8,515 bases of DNA from the NCBI GenBank assembly GCA_030609125.1, contig JAUWCW010000074.1, positions 1-8,515 of the forward strand. Direction: 5' to 3'. Below the pieces are notes generated by a model. That model saw only the letters and a list, made by a program, of their open reading frames with translations, did no database searches and was not told the origin of the DNA. The DNA comes from Candidatus Rokuibacteriota bacterium. Its GTDB lineage: Bacteria; JAUVQV01. A program made the translations under genes and the position numbers. Of this stretch, positions 6,300 through 8,515 are shown piece after piece. Numbering within the stretch: position 1 is the stretch's first letter; each line of letters begins with the position of its first letter.

Positions 6300-7562
6300 A
6301 TGTCTGAAGCGCAACTGATCAAGCCGGATCTCGGCTACGTAAAAGAGGTCATGAATGCCGGGGGAGAGTCCCTGAAGAAGTGCTACCAGTGCGCCACCTG
6401 CTCGGTGGTGTGCGAACTGGCCCCCGACGGGAAACCCTTCCCCCGGAAGGAGATGGTCTGGGCCCAGTGGGGACAGAAGGAAAAGCTCGTCAACAACCCC
6501 GACGTCTGGCTCTGCCACCAGTGCAGCGACTGCACCGCCAAGTGCCCCCGCGACGCCAAGCCCGGCGAGGTCCTCGCCGCTGTCCGCCGCACGGCGTACC
6601 AGCACTTCGCCTGGCCGGGATTCATGGGAGGCCTCTTTTCGGACGCCAGGTACCTGCCCGTTCTTTTCGCCATCCCGGCGGTGCTGATATGGCTCGTGAT
6701 GGCGGCCAACGGCGGCAGCCTGAGCCCCGAAGGGCCGATCGTCTTCTCCAAGATGATGCCCATCACCACCGGTGTCGACCTCCTGTTCCTGCCCTTCGCC
6801 TTCCTCGCCCTCTTCTCCGCCTTCGTCGGTCTGAACGAGTTCTGGAAGGGGATGGACGCGCAGGTCGAGGCCTCGGTGCCGCGCAAGGGCTTCGTCCCGG
6901 CGGCCAAGGAGCTGCTCGGCGAGCTGATCTTTCACGCCACCTTCAAAAAGTGCATTTCATCCGCCAATCGTTCCACCGCCCACATGCTCGTCTTTTACGG
7001 GTTCATCGGCCTCTTCGTCACAACCAACATCGTGCTGGTCTACGAGTGGGGGCACAAGCTTCTCGGCCTGCACCTTCCCCAGACTCCCCTGCCCTTCTCG
7101 GGCCTGGGCCTTCCGCCGAAGATCATCGGCAACGTGAGCGCCATCGCCCTGCTCGTCGGCGGCGTTCTGATGATCAACAACCGGATGACCAACAAGAAGG
7201 ACAACCCCGCCAGCACCTACGACTGGGTCTTCCTCTCCGTCATCCTGCTCGTGGGCCTGACGGGGTTTCTCGCCCAGCTCACACGCCTGGCAAACATGGC
7301 CGGGCTGGCCTATCCGATCTACTTCCTCCACCTCGTCTTCGTTTTCTACATCATCGCCTACCTCCCCTACTCCAAACTGGCCCACCTTCTCTACCGCTCC
7401 CTGGCCATCATTCACGCCAAGAACGTCGGCCGCGACGCCCTGACCCTGGCCGCTCCGGCGGCAGTCGCAGCAGTTCCCGCGGCCGCGGTATCCGCCGAGC
7501 CCGCCCCGGAGGCCGGGGAAACAGCGGAGGAAAAGAAAGAAAATCCCGAAGCCTCGGCTTAG
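6300..7562 (+). CDS. qmoC: Quinone-interacting membrane-bound oxidoreductase subunit QmoC
   Basis: QmoC is the membrane anchor and quinone-reactive subunit of Qmo, a natural fusion of an HdrC-like iron-sulfur domain with an HdrE-like heme b domain (420 residues). The N-terminal domain carries C28-x2-C31-x2-C34-x3-C38 and C72-x2-C75-x2-C78-x3-C82-P, two [4Fe-4S] motifs. About six hydrophobic segments follow at roughly 117-137, 158-178, 227-248, 274-293, 308-328 and 337-357. Histidines in or beside the membrane region (H212, H228, H344, H362) are candidates for heme b ligands; I cannot assign pairs. The last 40 residues or so are rich in Ala, Pro and Glu and look disordered. The two motifs plus the membrane domain separate it from soluble HdrC. 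The family role is to oxidize menaquinol and pass electrons to QmoA/QmoB, and the gene order agrees. Confidence 0.95.
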   Translation: MSEAQLIKPDLGYVKEVMNAGGESLKKCYQCATCSVVCELAPDGKPFPRKEMVWAQWGQKEKLVNNPDVWLCHQCSDCTAKCPRDAKPGEVLAAVRRTAYQHFAWPGFMGGLFSDARYLPVLFAIPAVLIWLVMAANGGSLSPEGPIVFSKMMPITTGVDLLFLPFAFLALFSAFVGLNEFWKGMDAQVEASVPRKGFVPAAKELLGELIFHATFKKCISSANRSTAHMLVFYGFIGLFVTTNIVLVYEWGHKLLGLHLPQTPLPFSGLGLPPKIIGNVSAIALLVGGVLMINNRMTNKKDNPASTYDWVFLSVILLVGLTGFLAQLTRLANMAGLAYPIYFLHLVFVFYIIAYLPYSKLAHLLYRSLAIIHAKNVGRDALTLAAPAAVAAVPAAAVSAEPAPEAGETAEEKKENPEASA

Positions 7563-7588
7563 GGTCTGGATCCATTACCCTAAAGGAG
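7560..7588 (+). promoter_or_regulatory. qmoC-sat junction with inverted repeat and sat ribosome binding site
   Basis: The sat ribosome binding site is AAAGGAG (7582-7588), 7 nt before the ATG. Immediately before it, TAGGGT (7560-7565, including the qmoC stop codon) is the reverse complement of ACCCTA (7577-7582). The 11-nt loop contains the 8-bp palindrome TGGATCCA (7567-7574). The stem is short and its right arm touches the ribosome binding site, so it could tune sat translation. No terminator is visible, so read-through from qmoC into sat is expected. Confidence 0.45.
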
Positions 7589-7595
7589 AACAAGA

Positions 7596-8515
7596 ATGAT
7601 CAAACCACACGGTTCCGATGAGTTGAACCCTCTGTATGTTTCCGACGACGCCAAGCGCTCAGAGCTGCTGAAGGAGTCCGAGAGCCTCGCCTCCATCATC
7701 ATCAGCTCGGCGGCGGCGGGCAACGCCGTCATGCTGGGATCGGGCTACTTCAACCCCATGACGGGTTTCATGAACAAGGCCGATGCCCTTTCGGCGGCGG
7801 AAAGCATGAAGACCACCTCGGGCCTCTTCTTCCCCGTCCCGATCGTGAACATGGTGAAGGACGCTGCGGCCATCCACGGCGCCAACCGGATCGCCCTGCG
7901 CGATCCCAACGTCGAGGGCAACCCCGTCCTGGCCATCATGGACGTGGAGGCGGTCGAGGAGTTCACCGACGACGAGATGAAGATGATGACCGAGAAGGTC
8001 TACCGGACGACCGATCCGGATCACCCCGGCGTGAAGGCCTTCAACTCCGTCGGCAAGACGGTCGTCTCCGGCCCCATCCAGGTCCTGAACTTCTCCTACT
8101 TCGAGGCGGACTACCCCGACACCTTCCGCACGGCCACCTCGATCCGCAACGAGATCGCCGAGCGGGGGTGGAACAAGGTCGCCGCCTTCCAGACCAGAAA
8201 CCCCATGCACCGCGCCCACGAGGAGCTCTGCAAGATGGCCATGGAGGCCGAGCAGACCGACGGCATCCTGATCCACATGCTTCTCGGCAAGCTGAAGAAG
8301 GGCGACATTCCCGGCGACGTGCGCGAGGACTGCATCCGCAAGATGGTCGAACTCTACTTCCCGCCCAACACGGTGATGGTCACGGGCTACGGATTCGACA
8401 TGCTATACGCCGGACCGCGGGAAGCCGTGCTGCACGCCCTCTTCCGCCAGAACTGCGGGTGCACCCACCTGATCGTCGGACGCGACCACGCCGGTGTGGG
8501 CGACTACTACGGCGG
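7596..8515 (+). CDS. sat: Sulfate adenylyltransferase (ATP sulfurylase) Sat, partial at the 3' side
   Basis: Sat is the cytoplasmic enzyme that activates sulfate: ATP + sulfate to APS + pyrophosphate, the step before AprBA (reversed in sulfur oxidizers to make ATP). The frame is open from the ATG at 7596 to the window edge, with 306 full codons. This is roughly three quarters of a usual bacterial enzyme of about 400-430 residues. The N-terminal PUA-like region covers about 1-175. The catalytic domain carries AAFQTRNPMHRAHEEL (196-211), which holds the QxRNPxHxxH nucleotide-binding signature, and IVGRDHAGVGDYYG (293-306) at the cut. This is the homo-oligomeric Sat family of dissimilatory sulfate reducers, not the CysDN type. 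Whether an APS kinase domain follows cannot be seen, but it is not expected here. AAAGGAG at 7582-7588 sets the start. Confidence 0.96.
   Translation, partial: MIKPHGSDELNPLYVSDDAKRSELLKESESLASIIISSAAAGNAVMLGSGYFNPMTGFMNKADALSAAESMKTTSGLFFPVPIVNMVKDAAAIHGANRIALRDPNVEGNPVLAIMDVEAVEEFTDDEMKMMTEKVYRTTDPDHPGVKAFNSVGKTVVSGPIQVLNFSYFEADYPDTFRTATSIRNEIAERGWNKVAAFQTRNPMHRAHEELCKMAMEAEQTDGILIHMLLGKLKKGDIPGDVREDCIRKMVELYFPPNTVMVTGYGFDMLYAGPREAVLHALFRQNCGCTHLIVGRDHAGVGDYYG

Noticed and set aside
1-8515. CRISPR array, tRNA or rRNA gene, insertion sequence or attachment site
   Set aside because: No spaced direct repeats of suitable length, no cloverleaf or rRNA sequence, no transposase or terminal repeats seen. 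The window is almost fully occupied by six housekeeping-type genes.

Overview
The window is a single co-directional gene run on the + strand, aprB-aprA-qmoA-qmoB-qmoC-sat. Together these genes cover the AMP-dependent interconversion of sulfate and sulfite. Sat is ATP sulfurylase, AprBA is adenylylsulfate (APS) reductase, and QmoABC is the membrane complex that links AprBA to the quinone pool. All five complete genes are intact, and sat runs off the right edge with about 306 codons visible. The DNA is GC-rich, with a strong C/G preference at codon third positions. A complete qmoC favours a Gram-negative sulfate reducer of the Desulfobacterota (former Deltaproteobacteria) type, because Gram-positive sulfate reducers usually have HdrBC-like proteins instead of QmoC. 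The genus cannot be read from the sequence. Some sulfur oxidizers and disproportionators carry the same gene set, so the direction of the pathway is an inference.

Layout. Bases 1-212 are non-coding. They hold an AT-richer patch (about 61-92) with a -35-like TTGAAA and a 14-bp palindrome, then a purine-rich leader, then a hairpin just before the aprB ribosome binding site. aprB (213-632) and aprA (650-2671) are 17 nt apart. A 222-nt gap (2672-2893) follows, containing a perfect 13-bp GC-rich hairpin just after aprA and a cluster of ATTCA repeats. qmoA (2894-4153), qmoB (4158-6284) and qmoC (6300-7562) are tightly packed with gaps of 4 and 15 nt. sat begins at 7596 after a 33-nt gap and continues past 8515.

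How the genes work together. Sat activates sulfate with ATP to give APS and pyrophosphate. AprBA reduces APS at the AprA FAD to sulfite and AMP, taking electrons through the two AprB [4Fe-4S] clusters. QmoC is expected to oxidize menaquinol with its heme b domain and pass electrons through its HdrC-like clusters to the HdrA-like flavoproteins QmoA and QmoB, and from there to AprB. The hairpin between aprA and qmoA is a plausible means of making more of the abundant soluble reductase than of the membrane complex.

Novelty. I see no undescribed system here. The protein families are well known. The points worth a second look are the three RNA/DNA structures in the non-coding segments, sat lying directly behind qmoC, the short AprB C-terminus, and details of the cysteine motifs in QmoA and QmoB.
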